Part shown: one piece after another, positions 1-8,727 of the stretch
How positions within the stretch are numbered: position 1 is the stretch's first letter
Layout of the letters: each line of letters begins with the position of its first letter
Assembly: GCA_016235185.1 (NCBI GenBank)
Contig: JACRLT010000026.1
Location: 31,946 to 95,945, forward strand
DNA length: 64,000 bases
Reading direction: 5' to 3'
Origin: Candidatus Omnitrophota bacterium
Lineage (GTDB): Bacteria; Omnitrophota; Gorgyraeia; Velamenicoccales; Velamenicoccaceae
Notes under the pieces: generated by a model
The model's input: the letters and a program-made list of their open reading frames with translations, nothing else
Told to the model about the DNA's origin: nothing
The model's database searches: none
Program-made: the position numbers and the translations under genes

Positions 1-3000
1 GTTAAAGGTTGTGCCATTACCTATATTTAGCGAGGAAACCGTCAAATCATCCGTCATGGTGACAGTGGTTGTGCCTGAAGTGGCTACAGCACCCAGGTCA
101 TTAGGCGTAGCATTGGCATCAGAGGCGTTCTGTGTGGTACCGTCAAAGGTAAGCGTGCCTGTGCCTTTGGTCCACGTAGCGCCTGAACTAATAGAGAGAT
201 TGCCGGAGATATTGAAATTGGCCTTGTTTGCTGTAACTGTACCGATTGAGAACGTCAAATTACCATTGACATCTATTGTGCCTGCTGTGCTGCTGGGGCC
301 GGTGATAGTGCCGCCGGAAATCGTCAGGCCGCCATTGAAGCTTGCGCCAGTACCACCGCCATAGCTTGAAATAGCCAAGCTGCCGCCGCTGACAGTGGCA
401 AGGCCTGTCACTGTGAGGCCTGTTCCTGAATTTTGAAAATCAATAGTGCCGGAAGAATTCGTAAATGTACCGGTTACCGAGAGGTCATCAATAGGACGCA
501 TCGTGCTTGCACCGGAATGAGCCAGGTTATAAAAGTTTTGGTAATTGTTAGTTATATCCTGGAAGCCGGAGGACTTATTAAAATCAACTGTTGAGGATCC
601 GGCGGTGAAGGTATCATTGTTCGTCCAGTTGCCGCCTACATACCATGTAGATGTATTAGCGGTGATGGAATTATTTCCGGAGCCATTGTAAATCGTGACA
701 TTGCCGTTTATATCTATTGTGGATGAGCCGCAGATTAGTTTGCCGTAAAAGGTATTGGGGTCTCCTATAACTAAAGCGCCGGCAGTAATACTAAGATTAT
801 TGGTATTGAGCGTCCCGTAAAACCCAAAATTCCCGTTTTTGTCGTAAATATACAGGGTCTTACTGCCTAAATTAAGGCTGGTCCCGCCACCTAAAACACC
901 GGTGGCTGAGGCGGTTGCACCGTTTACAGCCAAATCACAGTCATAAGTGCGGGCAGTTACCGGAGCAGCTGTGCTTCCGCTAACCGCAAAATATTCAAAA
1001 TATCCTGCGCCAGTGATTGTGCCGGTAGTGGAAATATGCGGGCTGCTGTCATTAATCATCCGAACAAGGTTGGCGTTGGTTGGAATGGTAAGCGTGGCGC
1101 CTGTTCCTAAGGTTAAATTTCCGGCAGTGGCACTGTTTCCATTTGGAGTCATGAAGGTATGACTATAAAGAGTAAGGCTAGCGTTAGTCCCAAGAACTAT
1201 ATCATTGGCAATAAGAATGGGTATGCTCCCTGCGCCGTGCACGAAAGTAACACTTGCCCCATCACCTATAGTAAGATTATAAACCTGGGGTACGCTCCAA
1301 CTGCCCTTATAGGTAAAGGTCTTACTACTGCCAGTCATCTTCACCGTACTCGTCCCATACGTAAACGTGCCTGCGCTTGAATCCCAGTTACCGCCTACGG
1401 TGATGGTTGAGCTGTTGGCCGTAAACGTGCCTGCAATTGTGACATTGCCAGTCACAGATAGGTTCCTGTCTGTAGTGCCGCTGTCTTTGGTAGTGAAGGT
1501 GCCAGCGGTTAAGGCATAGTTGCCGCCTACGGTAAGGTTAGCTGTAGGCAATCTGAATGTATCTGTAGCGCCGTCCGTTGAATTAATGGTAAGGTTATTA
1601 TAAGACCAGTTCTTTATATCATAGGTATCTGCCGCTGAATCACCGTCTCCTGTATAGGTGACTGTTCCGCCTATTGATTGAGGCGCGCTGCCTGGGATGG
1701 ACACTGATTCAGAGCCTCTAAGCTTTAAGGTGCCGTTATTGGTCAATGTTGTTGAGACGGTCAGGCCTTGACCAGCAAGGCTTAAAGTGGCGTTGGAGTT
1801 GATGGTCAATGTCCCTGATACCGTTAGAGCACCAGCTAAAGACACGTCAGCTGACGTGTTAGCGATGGTCAAGTTATTGAAAGATTGAGCATTGGGAGTT
1901 ATGGCCTGGGTTGAGGTGCCGTTGAAGGTGACGGTGGAGGTGTTGGCAGTAAAGGTGTCATTATTGGTCCAGTTGCCGGAGACATACCATGTAGAAGAGC
2001 CGGCTGTTATGGAGTTAGTGCCGCTGGCGTCAGAAGCATAAATGGTAACATTGCCATTGATAGTAATGGTGCCGGAGCCGGCGATGAGTTGGGAATACTG
2101 ACTGGTATAGCCCGAATCACCCACAACCAAGGCACCTGCTGTAATATTTCGATTTTCCTGGCTGTTATCCAGAATAACAGTAAAATTACTATATGTAAGG
2201 CCAGTTTTAATAGTTAATGTTCCCCCGACCGTCAAGTTTCCCCCGGTAATATAGGTATAATTTATAGTAGTATTTCCAGTGGTCAAGATCGTTAAATCTC
2301 CTTGATAATTCGCGGCTGTGATAGGAACTCCGGGAGCGCCACCATCACTATTAAAGAGGTCGAAAATATAGGTTGCTATTGAAATAGTGCCGTCTAAGAT
2401 AACAACTCGAGCAGGAGTAGTAACACTATTAACGCGTTGCCTAAATGTTCCGGACCCGCTTAATACCCCGCCTGCATTTAAGGTAAAATTTGCGTTCGAT
2501 AAGATTAATACCTTGGATGCCGCGACATTAAGCGTGCCGGAGATAATAAGAGTGCCGCCACTCGCCACACCAAAACTACTTTGTGCGGTAATAACCGCTC
2601 CTGTATCTATGGTAAGCTTGTAAAAGTTGCTTGCGGTAGTAAGGTTGTTGCTTGTTCCCGTCATCTTCACCGTGCTCGTCCCATTCGTGAACGTGCCTGT
2701 ACTTGAATCCCAGTTGCCTGGGACGGTAATGGTATAGCTTCCTGCAGACAAGGTTCCGCCTGTACCTATGGTGAGATTGCCAGTAGCGCCCAAAGAGGTA
2801 TCTAACGTCAGATTCCCGCCAAGCGTTAAACTGCAGGTCTGGGTGCCTCCGATAGTCAGGGAACCAATGGTGTAAGTGGTGGACGTTGTGACTGCGGCTG
2901 AAGCCAGATCGATCGTCACTACGTAATTAGCGTCATTAGGTACGTTGCCGCCTGACCAGTTGGCGCCTGTACCCCAGCTATTGCCTGAACCGCCTATCCA

Positions 3001-4728
3001 GGAGACAGAGATCGTGTCATCGGGGTTATAGATAAAGCCGCCATTTTTGGAAATAATGGTGGCCTGTCTGACATCGATATTGCCGCATGTCCAGAGGGTA
3101 ACATCGCCTTCTGGGGCGGTAATTGTGCCAAAAACGTCAATATTGCCTTTGTTTGTTTTGAGGGTAACAGAACCGCTTGTTGAGGCAAGCGTCGTATTCG
3201 AGGCTAAACTGATAGAACCATTGGGAGCTTCTAACGTGAGGGAGGTATTTGCAGAATAAATTATCGCGCCAAATCCTTCCGGAGGCCCACGCACCAGGAC
3301 CTGTGAGCCAAAGACCTGTGAATAAACGATATCTATGTTGCCGGCTAATCTGTTTAGGTATGTGGTATCTGCCAATAGGTATAGAGGATTTTCTATTGTG
3401 CCGAATTTATTGGCCTCTATTCTAATACTCTTTGCCTGCAATACCACGCCTGGTTCTGTGGTTATGGTGTTATTGCTTTTTAAGGTTAAGGCTGTTGTTA
3501 CAGGATAGACTAATGATAGCCCATCCCCTTCCAAAGTGACGAAGCCGTCTTCTTGAGATGATCGCGTCAGATGAAGGTTATCGGCATTACGCCATACAGA
3601 GATAACAGGGCTGTCCACCTGCGTATCGATGTTTTGAGCTTTTAAGCTCACATCAGGGCCGCGTATCGGCGCACCTGAAGAGTTTGTAATATTGCCCAAA
3701 GGCGCATATAAGGCCAGGCTGCCTCCTGAATGAACAATCGAAGCCTGGATCAGGATATCTTTTTCTATCGAGTTCAACGCAGTCGTCCCTATTAAGGTAA
3801 GGCTTAGAGGAACTGCTACATTGCCTTGTGTGGATTCAACAGTAATTGTGCCGTTGTTCTGGGCCTCTAATGTGCCGGATACTTTAATGTCTTTATTGGC
3901 TGTTATTCTTATCGTGCCGCCTTCTTGGACAAAACCTGTGGCACGGACAACACCTGTTGTATTGACCGCGCTTTCAAATATATCAGAAGCTGTCTGTGTT
4001 GTCATTACCACGTGAGCGGCTTCTATTGAGCCTGAATTTGCCACAGCATCTTTGACTGATACGCCGTTTAAGTCATATACATTGCCTGAAGTCTCTTCAT
4101 TTACTTCAACCTGTATTAAGCCGCGCGCATCAAAGCTTACTGTGGTCTTATCTCCAGAAGCCAAGTGTACTGTGCCTGCTGTTGCAACAATGACACCGGA
4201 ATTATTGGCAGAACTGCCAATGAGCGCTACGTTGTCTGCTGTGATAGAGCCTTCATTGGATACTTGGGCGAAAGGAGAATTTGCGGAGTGTTCAAAGATA
4301 TAGTTGCCTGCTAAAAAGTTGTTGGTGGATATGTCAAGAGTTGAAGCCACAAGGCCCGCGGCATTGACTTGCGCGCTTTGGGCAAAGTAAATACCATTAG
4401 GATTGACCAAGAACAAAATACCATTGGCATTGAGGCCTCCCCAAATTGAGGTCCCATTGAGGCCTGTGATACGGCTCAATACTGTGGAAGTTGATGTTGG
4501 CTGGAAGAAGTTCACTGTTTCATTAAGCGCTATGTCAAAAGAAGAAAAATTAATGACTGCTTTGTCATCTGCTGTGATATTTAAAGTATTCGGGTCCGGT
4601 TGTTCAAAAGAAGCTGACCCTGACTCTACAGTTGGGTCAGAAGGCAAAGCAAGAAGACCCTGTGGCATGGTTAGCAGCAGAGAAAAAATAAAACCAAATG
4701 CTACTAAAATATATTTATTCTTGTGCAT
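1..4728 (-). CDS. Two-partner secretion adhesin (TpsA, filamentous haemagglutinin-like), 3' end outside window
   Basis: The reading frame is open for all 1576 codons from the ATG at 4728 to the window edge, so the gene is cut here and not broken. Residues 1-27 are a signal peptide (basic MHKNKY, hydrophobic core, cleavage near LLALP). Residues about 35-300 match the TPS/haemagglutination domain, with the diagnostic NPNGI motif in LVNPNGIYF and the following VNAAGLVAST. A module of the W-GG-NW-GG-P type follows near residue 575, then a long Gly/Thr/Ser-rich beta-helix-like region with repeated GNW...GTFT...STV units. The family exports its C-terminal rod through a partner TpsB pore to the cell surface for adhesion. 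The partner lies just upstream at 5141-6814. The start overlaps the preceding small gene by 14 bp. The number of repeats and the receptor-binding end cannot be seen. Confidence 0.9.
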   Translation of the reverse strand, partial: MHKNKYILVAFGFIFSLLLTMPQGLLALPSDPTVESGSASFEQPDPNTLNITADDKAVINFSSFDIALNETVNFFQPTSTSTVLSRITGLNGTSIWGGLNANGILFLVNPNGIYFAQSAQVNAAGLVASTLDISTNNFLAGNYIFEHSANSPFAQVSNEGSITADNVALIGSSANNSGVIVATAGTVHLASGDKTTVSFDARGLIQVEVNEETSGNVYDLNGVSVKDAVANSGSIEAAHVVMTTQTASDIFESAVNTTGVVRATGFVQEGGTIRITANKDIKVSGTLEAQNNGTITVESTQGNVAVPLSLTLIGTTALNSIEKDILIQASIVHSGGSLALYAPLGNITNSSGAPIRGPDVSLKAQNIDTQVDSPVISVWRNADNLHLTRSSQEDGFVTLEGDGLSLVYPVTTALTLKSNNTITTEPGVVLQAKSIRIEANKFGTIENPLYLLADTTYLNRLAGNIDIVYSQVFGSQVLVRGPPEGFGAIIYSANTSLTLEAPNGSISLASNTTLASTSGSVTLKTNKGNIDVFGTITAPEGDVTLWTCGNIDVRQATIISKNGGFIYNPDDTISVSWIGGSGNSWGTGANWSGGNVPNDANYVVTIDLASAAVTTSTTYTIGSLTIGGTQTCSLTLGGNLTLDTSLGATGNLTIGTGGTLSAGSYTITVPGNWDSSTGTFTNGTSTVKMTGTSNNLTTASNFYKLTIDTGAVITAQSSFGVASGGTLIISGTLNVAASKVLILSNANFTLNAGGVLSGSGTFRQRVNSVTTPARVVILDGTISIATYIFDLFNSDGGAPGVPITAANYQGDLTILTTGNTTINYTYITGGNLTVGGTLTIKTGLTYSNFTVILDNSQENRNITAGALVVGDSGYTSQYSQLIAGSGTITINGNVTIYASDASGTNSITAGSSTWYVSGNWTNNDTFTANTSTVTFNGTSTQAITPNAQSFNNLTIANTSADVSLAGALTVSGTLTINSNATLSLAGQGLTVSTTLTNNGTLKLRGSESVSIPGSAPQSIGGTVTYTGDGDSAADTYDIKNWSYNNLTINSTDGATDTFRLPTANLTVGGNYALTAGTFTTKDSGTTDRNLSVTGNVTIAGTFTANSSTITVGGNWDSSAGTFTYGTSTVKMTGSSKTFTYKGSWSVPQVYNLTIGDGASVTFVHGAGSIPILIANDIVLGTNASLTLYSHTFMTPNGNSATAGNLTLGTGATLTIPTNANLVRMINDSSPHISTTGTITGAGYFEYFAVSGSTAAPVTARTYDCDLAVNGATASATGVLGGGTSLNLGSKTLYIYDKNGNFGFYGTLNTNNLSITAGALVIGDPNTFYGKLICGSSTIDINGNVTIYNGSGNNSITANTSTWYVGGNWTNNDTFTAGSSTVDFNKSSGFQDITNNYQNFYNLAHSGASTMRPIDDLSVTGTFTNSSGTIDFQNSGTGLTVTGLATVSGGSLAISSYGGGTGASFNGGLTISGGTITGPSSTAGTIDVNGNLTFSIGTVTANKANFNISGNLSISSGATWTKGTGTLTFDGTTQNASDANATPNDLGAVATSGTTTVTMTDDLTVSSLNIGNGTTFN
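560..2750 (-). repeat. Degenerate GNW repeat modules inside the adhesin gene
   Basis: The protein-level unit GNW-(D/T)-(S/N)-x-GTFT-x-GTSTV recurs near 590-650, 1345-1410, 1912-1990 and 2660-2740. DNA identity is high between the copies near 1345 and 2668 (shared stretches such as CGTCCCAT and TTGAATCCCAGTT). Spacing is uneven (roughly 570-750 bp). The modules fit a parallel beta-helix stalk that grows by internal duplication. Confidence 0.75.
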
Positions 4729-4939
4729 TGTTCGTTTGCTCCACATCAGGCACCAGGCGCAACCCAGTCAAAAACTTGGAACGTATGCCGTTCTTGTCTT
4801 CAATGAATAAGCGGCACAGATAGTTTATGACCTCGCTAATATCCTTATTATGCTGGCTGCAGATGCCCTTCATCGTCATCTCTATTGTTTTTGGTGTCCT
4901 GCAACCTAAGAATCCGTCACAATGTTTCTTCTTTGGCAT
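4715..4939 (-). CDS. Small protein, possible ribbon-helix-helix regulator of the adhesin operon
   Basis: This is a 74-residue basic protein with a clear ribosome site (AAGGAGC, 6 nt before the ATG). Its core (residues about 15-50) has a short hydrophobic strand TIEMTM followed by two predicted helices around DISEVINYLCRLFIED, a layout seen in ribbon-helix-helix DNA-binding proteins; the assignment is by pattern only. Its 3' end overlaps the adhesin start by 14 bp, so the two are probably translationally coupled. A promoter and a structured leader lie upstream. It could equally be an uncharacterised small protein without DNA binding. Confidence 0.6.
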   Translation of the reverse strand: MPKKKHCDGFLGCRTPKTIEMTMKGICSQHNKDISEVINYLCRLFIEDKNGIRSKFLTGLRLVPDVEQTNNAQE

Positions 4940-4945
4940 TTAAAG

Positions 4946-5046
4946 CTCCTTGATTTTGCAATTTTTGGTTCTATTCCTTACAAAATCAACCCCGAAGTCT
5001 ATACCGAAAATATCGTAAGAAATTTTCGGTATGTGTAGACAAGGGG
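4946..5046 (-). promoter_or_regulatory. Structured leader element, copy A (upstream of the small protein and tpsA)
   Basis: On the minus strand the 5' arm CCCC (5043-5046) pairs with GGGG (4990-4993). A UU / UUC internal loop separates this from an inner GUCU/AGAC helix, capped by a 10-bp hairpin on CCGAAAAT. The 3' side continues into UUGAUUUUG (4981-4989), which pairs perfectly with CAAAAUCAA (4950-4958), and that strand touches the GGAG ribosome site (4946-4949). Compared with copies B and C, both outer helices carry compensatory changes. The promoter at 5085-5112 puts the element in the 5' UTR. Confidence 0.75.
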
Positions 5047-5084
5047 CCCGGTTTTGGTTCTTTCCATTCCCTACCCACAATATA

Positions 5085-5112
5085 AGTATAACATATGTTG
5101 AACAGAAGTCAA
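5085..5112 (-). promoter_or_regulatory. Sigma-70-type promoter upstream of the small protein and tpsA
   Basis: TTGACT (5107-5112) and TATACT (5085-5090) are separated by 16 nt on the minus strand. Transcription would start near 5077 and give a leader of about 140 nt that contains the structured element. It lies between the tpsB stop and the small gene, so the adhesin can be expressed apart from its transporter. Confidence 0.6.
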
Positions 5113-5140
5113 TAAATTTTATTTGTGTAAGTAAAAAGAG

Positions 5141-6814
5141 CTAAAATTCGGCCTGGAGGGCGAAGTGAAAGGTAGAATGGCCTGCGCCTGCGGTTGGGTC
5201 GTCGCCGATAGGCGTTGCCCATTCCAGGCTAATGTAAACATGTGAATTCAAGCGGGCGCGCAAGCCTCCGCCTGCTCCAGCCAAAAATTTGTTTTTCTTT
5301 TCTCCGGGCATTATCTTTTTCAAGCTGCCTCCCCCTACATCGGCAAAGGCAACTATTTCTAATTGTTTTATCAAAGGGAACGCCCATTCAAAATTTACAA
5401 AGCCTCCTGAATCGGCAAGGTAATCTCCTTCCGGATAGCCTCTTACTGAATTGGCGCCGCCCAATTGAAATTGTTCCGAAGAAGCAAGCGTGTGGGATGC
5501 CCCTTGTATTTGCGATCGAAGTATGATGTAGCTATTAAAAGGCATTTTCTGGAGCCGCTGCAACGTCTGTTCATATTTTGCAAAGAAACCGCCTGTGTCA
5601 GCGCGGCTTGAAGTCTGATGGTTGCGGCTGGAAGCGCCCAAAAAATTCTCTGTCCCGAAAACTATGCGCGGTGAAAAAGTTGTTTGTCCGCCAAGCCGCC
5701 AAGAATCGATCTTTGAATAGTTGAGATCAATGTATGGCAGCCGCATCTGGTCATTGGATGTTGTCGACCTTCCGCTCTTTTTCTTGATGGTTTTTATTTC
5801 AAGGCCGGCCTCTATAGTGCTTTGAGCGTTTTCTGTCAACAAAAGTTCTTTTGAAATATGCGGAGTATAGACTTGTGTCGTGCCTGTCAAATCGAGGTTG
5901 GTGAATTCTTTCATTGAACGCATTTCAAAATAGGCAATATCAATGCCTAATTTTGTGCCGTAGGTATCAATGGGTAAAGAATAGCTTAAGTATTGACCTG
6001 AAGAGCTTTTACTGGTAAGCATACTTACGTAGAAGGGATCAAGGCGGCCTGAAAGATTCGAACTGCGCAGTGAAGTCGAGCCTCTGAATTTTCCTGTAAG
6101 GCGAGTGCCCTGGTTGTCTACAGAAAAACCGGCATGAGCGGGTAATTTATCTTTGACTTTTAGCGTGATATCCGAAGTTTCAGGGGCAACGCCTGCTGCG
6201 ATGATCGTTTTGACTTCCAGGTCAGGGTTAAGGTTCAATCTTAAGAGATCTCTTTGGAGGATCCTAATGTTTAAAACTTCATTTTTTTTTGAGTGGAAAT
6301 ATTTTCTTAATAATCCGGAAGAAAACCATTTGTTCCCTTCGATCAACACAACCCCCACTTTGCCTTCAATGATCTTAATTATTACTACCCCATCTTTTAT
6401 TTCTTGTTCGGGGATAAAGGCTGAAGTGGTCAGGTGTCCTTTTTCTTTGTATTTAGTTTTTATTTTTGTTGTGATCTCCCGGAGGTCTTTAAAGGTGACT
6501 TGTTGGCCAAGATATGACTGATAAATTGGCTTAAAGTCTTCAGTCGCAAAGATCGTGGCTCCGGTCGTCTGGATATTTTTTAATATAAAAGAAATGCCTT
6601 CTTCGGCAGGTTTTTCTTCCTCCTCTTTTATCTCTATTTCCGGGGCTTTGATCTTCTTTGTTTCAAGCTCTATTTTCCTTTTTTCAGTTTCTTTCTTGAA
6701 GCGTTCTGCCTGGGCTCCGGGTTCATCGCCAGGAGGCGTCGTCTGGGCGAAAATAAAAAAAGGACAAACGTATAGAAAGATGAATACAATTCCAAGTATA
6801 TATATCTTCCTCAT
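5141..6814 (-). CDS. TpsB outer-membrane transporter (ShlB/FhaC/HecB family)
   Basis: This 557-residue protein would be the outer-membrane pore for the adjacent TpsA. The start at 6814 is chosen because AAGGAT lies 6 nt upstream and a signal peptide follows at once (MRKIYILG..FIFAQ). An acidic/basic linker (about 25-72) leads to a POTRA domain (about 74-150, with the motif EGKVGVVLIEGN) and a 16-strand-type barrel. The barrel carries the Omp85/TpsB loop motif VRGYPEGD near residue 457. The chain ends in Phe (FALQAEF), as expected for BAM-assembled barrels. A longer reading to 6865 adds 17 residues before the signal peptide and overlaps the likely -10 box, so I reject it. Confidence 0.92.
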   Translation of the reverse strand: MRKIYILGIVFIFLYVCPFFIFAQTTPPGDEPGAQAERFKKETEKRKIELETKKIKAPEIEIKEEEEKPAEEGISFILKNIQTTGATIFATEDFKPIYQSYLGQQVTFKDLREITTKIKTKYKEKGHLTTSAFIPEQEIKDGVVIIKIIEGKVGVVLIEGNKWFSSGLLRKYFHSKKNEVLNIRILQRDLLRLNLNPDLEVKTIIAAGVAPETSDITLKVKDKLPAHAGFSVDNQGTRLTGKFRGSTSLRSSNLSGRLDPFYVSMLTSKSSSGQYLSYSLPIDTYGTKLGIDIAYFEMRSMKEFTNLDLTGTTQVYTPHISKELLLTENAQSTIEAGLEIKTIKKKSGRSTTSNDQMRLPYIDLNYSKIDSWRLGGQTTFSPRIVFGTENFLGASSRNHQTSSRADTGGFFAKYEQTLQRLQKMPFNSYIILRSQIQGASHTLASSEQFQLGGANSVRGYPEGDYLADSGGFVNFEWAFPLIKQLEIVAFADVGGGSLKKIMPGEKKNKFLAGAGGGLRARLNSHVYISLEWATPIGDDPTAGAGHSTFHFALQAEF

Positions 6815-6863
6815 AGGCTTATCCTTGTACATATAATAATAAAAATAACCTTTAAAATCAAGC

Positions 6864-6869
6864 ATTATA
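6864..6869 (-). promoter_or_regulatory. Likely -10 box of the tpsB promoter
   Basis: A perfect TATAAT lies on the minus strand 50 nt before the tpsB start. No good -35 box is seen at 16-18 nt. It sits back to back with the diguanylate cyclase promoter, so the roughly 117-bp interval is a divergent control region. Confidence 0.45.
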
Positions 6870-6895
6870 GATTAAGTTTTTATGACGGCCGTCCC

Positions 6896-6924
6896 TTGAC
6901 TTCTGCGTATGGATGTGATAGATT
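6896..6924 (+). promoter_or_regulatory. Promoter of the diguanylate cyclase gene, probably giving a leaderless mRNA
   Basis: TTGACT (6896-6901), a 17-nt spacer and TAGATT (6919-6924) form a near-consensus promoter. Transcription would start about 7 nt later, at or next to the ATG at 6932. That leaves no room for a ribosome site. Confidence 0.6.
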
Positions 6925-6931
6925 TAGCACC

Positions 6932-8119
6932 ATGGAAAAACCAGCGCGCGAAGAAACAATTCTAGAGCAGTTGACCAAAGTCCGGCAGGAGCTTTCTACG
7001 CTGTTTGAGATCTCCAATGCTATGCATAAGACCTTGGAGCTAGAACAGATACTTTTTGTTATTTTGACCGGCGTTACCTCTCATACAGGGCTAGGGTTTA
7101 ACCGCGCAATGCTCCTATTGCTCGACAGCCAGGGAAAGTGCCTGGAAGGCAAGATGGGTATCGGTCCTGATAACGGCGAAGAGGCTAAGCGCATCTGGTC
7201 GCTTATTGATGATCAGAAGATGGATCTGGATGATCTCGTCAATTCTTACTCACTTTCCAAGCAAGTCTTGAATAACTCGCGCTTCTTCAATCAGGTAAAG
7301 AACTTTAAGATCTCTGTCAAAGAGCCGGATGGCGGCATCTTAGCCAAGGCGTTCGGCGACGGCATGCCTTTCCATATAAGGCGAGAGAGTTACGGAACTT
7401 TTCCCGGTGACCCGCTCATCTCTATCTTTAATTCAGACGAATTTGTGGTGGTGCCTTTGAAAGCCAAAGACAGGGCAATTGGCCTGATAGTCGCCGACAA
7501 TGTCTTTACCAGGCATCCTATAACAAAGGATGATATCCGCATCCTTTTGACATTTGCCAACCAGGCGGGAATGGCTATCGAGAACTCCCAGCTTTATGAG
7601 AAGGCTGTGGTAAGGGCGCATAAGGATTCTTTGACGGATCTATGGAATCACGGGTACTTCCAGTACTTTTTTGAGGAGAAACTAAAACAGGCGAAAGACC
7701 ACGTATCCTACATGAGCATAATAATGGTAGATATAGATAATTTTAAGAATTATAACGATACATGGGGCCATCAGAAAGGCGATGATATACTGTCTAAGAT
7801 CTCAAGGATCATCGCTGATTCTTCGCGCAAGATCGACTGTGTCTGCCGTTATGGCGGCGAGGAGTTTGCCATTATCCTACCAGATGCCACAAAAAAAGAC
7901 GCTGTCGTCATTGCCGAAAGGATCCGCGCCAATATCGAGCAGCATAGTTTTATTTCAGAATCAGGCCATCCGCACCAGAATCTCACCGTCAGCCTGGGAG
8001 TCGCCTCTTTTCCCGAAGACGGGACCAATAAAGATGAATTGATACGCGCCGCGGACTCCGCCCTTTACGAAGCCAAACGCGCCGGCAAGAATAAAGTCTG
8101 CACCGCCTACCTTAAATGA
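6932..8119 (+). CDS. GAF-GGDEF diguanylate cyclase
   Basis: This 395-residue soluble protein has a short N-terminal coiled coil (LEQLTKVRQELSTLFEIS) and a GAF sensor domain (about 20-215). The C-terminal GGDEF domain starts at DSLTDLWNHGYF. The active site is intact: GGEEF at residues 308-312, preceded by the metal-binding segment MVDIDNFKNYND. An RxxD inhibitory site (RKID, 299-302) is present, so it probably makes c-di-GMP with product feedback. It is the only plus-strand gene seen and is divergent from tpsB; control of adhesion by c-di-GMP is a natural inference. The in-frame TTG at 6896 is the -35 box itself, so ATG 6932 is the start. The stop TGA is the first triplet of a hairpin repeat. 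Confidence 0.93.
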   Translation: MEKPAREETILEQLTKVRQELSTLFEISNAMHKTLELEQILFVILTGVTSHTGLGFNRAMLLLLDSQGKCLEGKMGIGPDNGEEAKRIWSLIDDQKMDLDDLVNSYSLSKQVLNNSRFFNQVKNFKISVKEPDGGILAKAFGDGMPFHIRRESYGTFPGDPLISIFNSDEFVVVPLKAKDRAIGLIVADNVFTRHPITKDDIRILLTFANQAGMAIENSQLYEKAVVRAHKDSLTDLWNHGYFQYFFEEKLKQAKDHVSYMSIIMVDIDNFKNYNDTWGHQKGDDILSKISRIIADSSRKIDCVCRYGGEEFAIILPDATKKDAVVIAERIRANIEQHSFISESGHPHQNLTVSLGVASFPEDGTNKDELIRAADSALYEAKRAGKNKVCTAYLK

Positions 8120-8200
8120 GCACGTGACTTATGGAGCGAAGTGCTCATAAGTCACTGTGCGAATTTATCCTGTGCCTGCGAAGCGATTAGGCATCAGGAT
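8117..8200 (+). repeat. Paired-hairpin repeat, copy R1
   Basis: Hairpin A (8120-8160) has a GCAC..GTGC outer stem and an inner CTTATGGAGC / GCTCATAAG stem around a GAAGT loop. A conserved linker GAATTTATCC leads into hairpin B (8167-8200, ATCCTG..CAGGAT). The flank AAATGAG is shared with the other copies, and its TGA is the stop codon of the upstream gene. A run of six T at 8212-8217 follows, so this copy may also act as a terminator. Confidence 0.7.
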
Positions 8201-8340
8201 CTGGTTCAGGTGTTTTTTCTTCAAAAGCTAAACTATATAGTTCTTCTGTAACACAACATCCCCGTTCGCAAACTAGGAGTATAGTTGCTTTTAGCATTTT
8301 CTTTGCTCAGGTTGGTTTCTTCACGCCAAAGGTCTTATTG

Positions 8341-8606
8341 CACTGCGGTATCCCTGTTTGCCGACGAAGTTTTTTGTCCCGTGGAATTTTTTCGTAGAAA
8401 AATCCCAGGGATAAAATCCCCGCAATCCTCTGGATTGCAGGGGACCGTCTGCTTCGGTTTGCATTTAATTAAACCGAGGTCCGACCTCGGCCCCGATTGT
8501 CGAGGTCGGACCTCGAGCACAAGGGCGTGTCGCTACAGCCAAAATGCAATCCCTCGCAGACTTTTGCCAAATTCTGATTGTCGGCTTAAACAGGGATACC
8601 GCAGTG
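8341..8606. repeat. 266-bp non-coding element with 25-27 bp terminal inverted repeats and nested hairpins
   Basis: The arm 8341-8365 (starts CACTGCGGTATCCCTGTTT) is the inverse of 8580-8606, identical except for a 2-nt insertion. Inside are a 12-bp hairpin on TCCCCGCAATCC (8417-8444) and two self-palindromic 15-mers at 8475-8489 and 8501-8515 that are reverse complements of each other. No credible reading frame is present. It could be a MITE-like element or a structured RNA; nothing in it matches tmRNA, RNase P, SRP or 6S RNA signatures that I know. The rest of the gap, 8201-8340 and 8607-8727, shows nothing else convincing apart from the palindrome at 8662. Confidence 0.6.
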
Positions 8607-8661
8607 CTTGAATATATGCCCATAGATTTGCTTTTGCCGTTTTTGGAGCGAATGTCGATTT

Positions 8662-8681
8662 CCTGCCTGCCGGCAGGCAGG
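8662..8681. repeat. Perfect 20-bp palindrome 3' of smc
   Basis: CCTGCCTGCCGGCAGGCAGG is its own reverse complement. There is no U-tract on either side, so it is not a classical terminator. GC-rich palindromes of this type occur as dispersed repeats in several uncultivated lineages. Confidence 0.7.
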
Positions 8682-8727
8682 GACCCCGTTACAATAATAT
8701 TGTCTGCATTGCAGGAGTTAGTGAATA

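Noticed and set aside
11..4303. Several plus-strand frames of 60-135 codons across the adhesin gene
   Set aside because: They have odd, Val/Pro-rich compositions produced by reading a Thr/Gly/Ser-rich repetitive gene backwards. The minus frame is open for all 1576 codons with a signal peptide and TPS domain.
4946..5046. Assignment of the leader element to a known riboswitch class (c-di-GMP-I/II, SAM, TPP, cobalamin, preQ1, fluoride, guanidine)
   Set aside because: None of the conserved cores of these classes is present. The genes downstream of the four copies share no metabolite, so no ligand is proposed.
6896..6931. Upstream TTG start for the diguanylate cyclase
   Set aside because: The TTG is the first base triplet of the -35 hexamer TTGACT of a good promoter, so it is unlikely to be within the mRNA.
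8120..8727. tRNA, tmRNA, RNase P, SRP or 6S RNA gene in the longest gene-free gap
   Set aside because: No TpsiC-arm GTTCGA with acceptor pairing, and none of the conserved cores of those RNAs that I know. Only inverted repeats are seen.
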